Assembly (NCBI GenBank): GCA_023144145.1
Contig: JAGLGG010000363.1
Coordinates: 1-6,510, forward strand
Direction of reading: 5' to 3'
DNA from: Anaerolineales bacterium
GTDB taxonomy: Bacteria; Chloroflexota; Anaerolineae; Anaerolineales; E44-bin32
DNA: 6,510 bases
The notes beneath the pieces are model-generated. The model saw only the letters and a list, made by a program, of their open reading frames with translations. It made no database searches and was not told the origin of the DNA. Position 1 is the first letter of the stretch, and every line of letters starts with the position of its first letter. Made by a program: the position numbers and the translations under genes. Positions 5,288-6,510 of the stretch are shown here, one piece after another.

Positions 5288-5313
5288 TTTATATCATGAT
5301 GTTCTATCTGTTG

Positions 5314-5333
5314 AGACGCCCGGTGGGGCGTCT
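5314..5333. repeat. Compact GC-rich hairpin
   Basis: AGACGCCC (5314-5321) pairs perfectly with GGGCGTCT (5326-5333) around GGTG. No T-run follows on either strand, so it looks more like an extragenic palindrome than a terminator, though it could aid termination after nuoN. Confidence 0.55.
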
Positions 5334-5371
5334 AATAACATCTTCTGTAAAGATATACTCACTTAAAGCAA

Positions 5372-5393
5372 AGGACGTAGAGTGCTGCGTCCT
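5372..5393 (-). terminator. Possible terminator after nuoN
   Basis: AGGACG (5372-5377) pairs with CGTCCT (5388-5393), extended by three inner pairs including one T-G wobble, around loop AGTG. Read on the minus strand it lies about 45 bases after the nuoN stop and is followed by a broken T-rich stretch (TTGCTTTAA). The U-tract is weak, so termination is uncertain. Confidence 0.4.
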
Positions 5394-5438
5394 CACTATA
5401 ACATCGGAGTTAGTTTTATTAATTTCTGACGAAAGCTC

Positions 5439-6510
5439 TCACCAGCCAAACAAACTCGCATTCCCAGCCAATTCGAGCAACGGACCGGGCAAAATCCCCA
5501 AAATAAAGGTGCCGATCGCTGTCACCCACAAGGTCGTCTCGAGCCATAGCTCTGATCTCACTTCTGGTTCTCCCTCGCGCATATACATAACAATCACAAC
5601 TCGAAGATAGTAATATGCAGATATGAGCGAAGTGATCACCCCAACCAATGCAAGCCCGATTAGCCCCGCGTCAACGACTGAACGGAAAATATAGAATTTC
5701 CCAATAAATCCCGCGGTTGGGGGCAAGCCGATGAGAGACAGCATAAACAACGCCATCGCCAGAGCCAATCCCGGTTTTTTAGCGCCCAGGCCAGCATAAT
5801 CCTCAATAGACAGGCCTTTGCCCTCCGATTTTTCGAGCGAGAGCACCACACCCCAGGCTCCGAGGTTGCTGACTGCATAAGTCAGTATGTAAAAGAGTGA
5901 AGCGCTGACAGCATCTCGGGCTAGTCCAACTTCTGCTGCAGCTGGTAGAGCCATCAGAATGTATCCCGCATGGGCAATACTCGAGTAAGCAAGCATTCGT
6001 TTGATGTTCGTTTGGGCAATCGCAGCTACATTACCCCAGAACATCGTTAACACTGAAATCCCTATGATAATTGGCGCCCAGGTTGGACCGATGATGGGAA
6101 ATGCGGCTGTGAAAATGCGTAACAGGGCTGCAAAGCCCCCTGCCTTCGCACCAACGGACATGAACGCAGTCACGGACGAGGGCGCGCCATGATACACGTC
6201 AGGCATCCACATGTGGAAGGGTACTGCGGCGACCTTAAACCCGAGGCCCACGAGAATTAACAGTGCCCCAACAATCAATAATCCGGAGTTTGCAATTCCC
6301 ATCTGGGTTGCCGCCAGAATCCCGAGGATATTGGTTGTTTCTGTAGCGCCATAAACCAGGGCAATACCGTATATAACGAAACTCGATGCAAATGCGCCCA
6401 GGAGGAAATACTTCATGGCCGATTCTTCAGACTCTGCTTCGGGTCGGGCAATTCCTGAGAGGATGTAGAGCGGGATTGAGAGCAACTCAAGCGCAAGAAA
6501 CACCACAATC
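5439..6510 (-). CDS. nuoN: NADH-quinone oxidoreductase subunit N (complex I), C-terminal part
   Basis: This is an antiporter-like, proton-pumping subunit of the membrane arm of respiratory complex I. The window shows 356 C-terminal residues; the start lies beyond the right edge, as the full protein is usually about 480-490 residues. The frame is open to the edge, and a GTG at 6506 is internal. The visible part holds about ten transmembrane helices. Key charges are present: Glu in LALELLSIP (codon at 6488-6486), Lys in GLGFKVAAVPFH (6236-6234), Lys in SVGAKAGG (6146-6144) and Lys in TAGFIGKFY (5699-5697). The first three are spaced exactly like E133, K217 and K247 of the E. coli protein; the fourth corresponds to K395 with a one-residue offset. 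The broken helices GAPSSVTAF and GLPPTAGF are typical. nuoN is normally last in the nuo operon, and the gap after its stop fits that. Confidence 0.96.
   Translation of the reverse strand, partial: IVVFLALELLSIPLYILSGIARPEAESEESAMKYFLLGAFASSFVIYGIALVYGATETTNILGILAATQMGIANSGLLIVGALLILVGLGFKVAAVPFHMWMPDVYHGAPSSVTAFMSVGAKAGGFAALLRIFTAAFPIIGPTWAPIIIGISVLTMFWGNVAAIAQTNIKRMLAYSSIAHAGYILMALPAAAEVGLARDAVSASLFYILTYAVSNLGAWGVVLSLEKSEGKGLSIEDYAGLGAKKPGLALAMALFMLSLIGLPPTAGFIGKFYIFRSVVDAGLIGLALVGVITSLISAYYYLRVVIVMYMREGEPEVRSELWLETTLWVTAIGTFILGILPGPLLELAGNASLFGW

Larger units (their letters stand above)
5059..5438. other. Repeat-rich gap between nuoN and acylphosphatase
   Basis: These 380 bases carry no convincing gene on either strand. 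They contain a possible -10 box near acylphosphatase, a 20-base direct repeat (5166 and 5268), the second copy of a dispersed 30-base element merged with a long hairpin (5207-5260), and two compact GC-rich hairpins (5314-5333, 5372-5393). An ORF at 4858-5196 on the plus strand is antisense to acylphosphatase and looks spurious. Confidence 0.6.

Noticed and set aside
5140..5290. GC-rich folded stretch considered as a tRNA or other stable RNA gene
   Set aside because: No cloverleaf, no T-loop GTTCRA motif and no CCA-like end. The structure is explained by direct repeats and hairpins.
6504..6506. GTG as the start of NuoN
   Set aside because: The frame stays open to the right edge, and the conserved LALELL helix around it corresponds to about residue 127 onward of a full-length NuoN. 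The true start lies outside the window.

Overview
The window looks like a chromosomal segment of a bacterium, most likely a Chloroflexi member of the Anaerolineae type. This lineage call is inference. It rests on the style of the CopD-like protein, the FmdB-type zinc ribbon, an MttB-like C-terminus, and gaps full of short GC-rich palindromes. No rRNA, tRNA, CRISPR array, transposase or phage gene is visible.

Layout, left to right. Positions 1-69 hold the last codons of a plus-strand gene. A gap rich in hairpins follows (70-539). Next come two plus-strand genes in a probable operon: a membrane-anchored TPR-like protein (540-1616) and a four-helix CopD-family membrane protein (1636-2139). After a 509-base gap lies ribonuclease Z (2649-3596), with all its metal ligands intact and a TTG start. 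After a 396-base gap comes a small FmdB-type zinc-ribbon gene (3993-4223) with a good sigma70-like promoter and a textbook terminator. The remaining genes are on the minus strand. An MTH938/NDUFAF3-family protein (4401-4760) and acylphosphatase (4762-5058) are tightly coupled. Then comes a 380-base repeat-rich gap, and the C-terminal three quarters of NuoN of respiratory complex I (5439-6510), whose start lies beyond the right edge.

The genes are mostly housekeeping: tRNA 3' processing, complex I proton pumping, acyl-phosphate hydrolysis and small metal-binding or membrane proteins. They do not form one obvious pathway. The one suggestive link is an NDUFAF3-like gene (in eukaryotes a complex I assembly factor) downstream of nuoN on the same strand.

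The main non-coding signal is a set of dispersed palindromic elements confined to the gaps. Three same-orientation copies share GTATGGGCAAC...GTTGCCCGT arms. A 30-base element occurs at 478-507 and 5207-5236. A 20-base direct repeat occurs at 5166 and 5268. Several unrelated compact hairpins are also present. I see no convincing new defence, mobile or biosynthetic system here.
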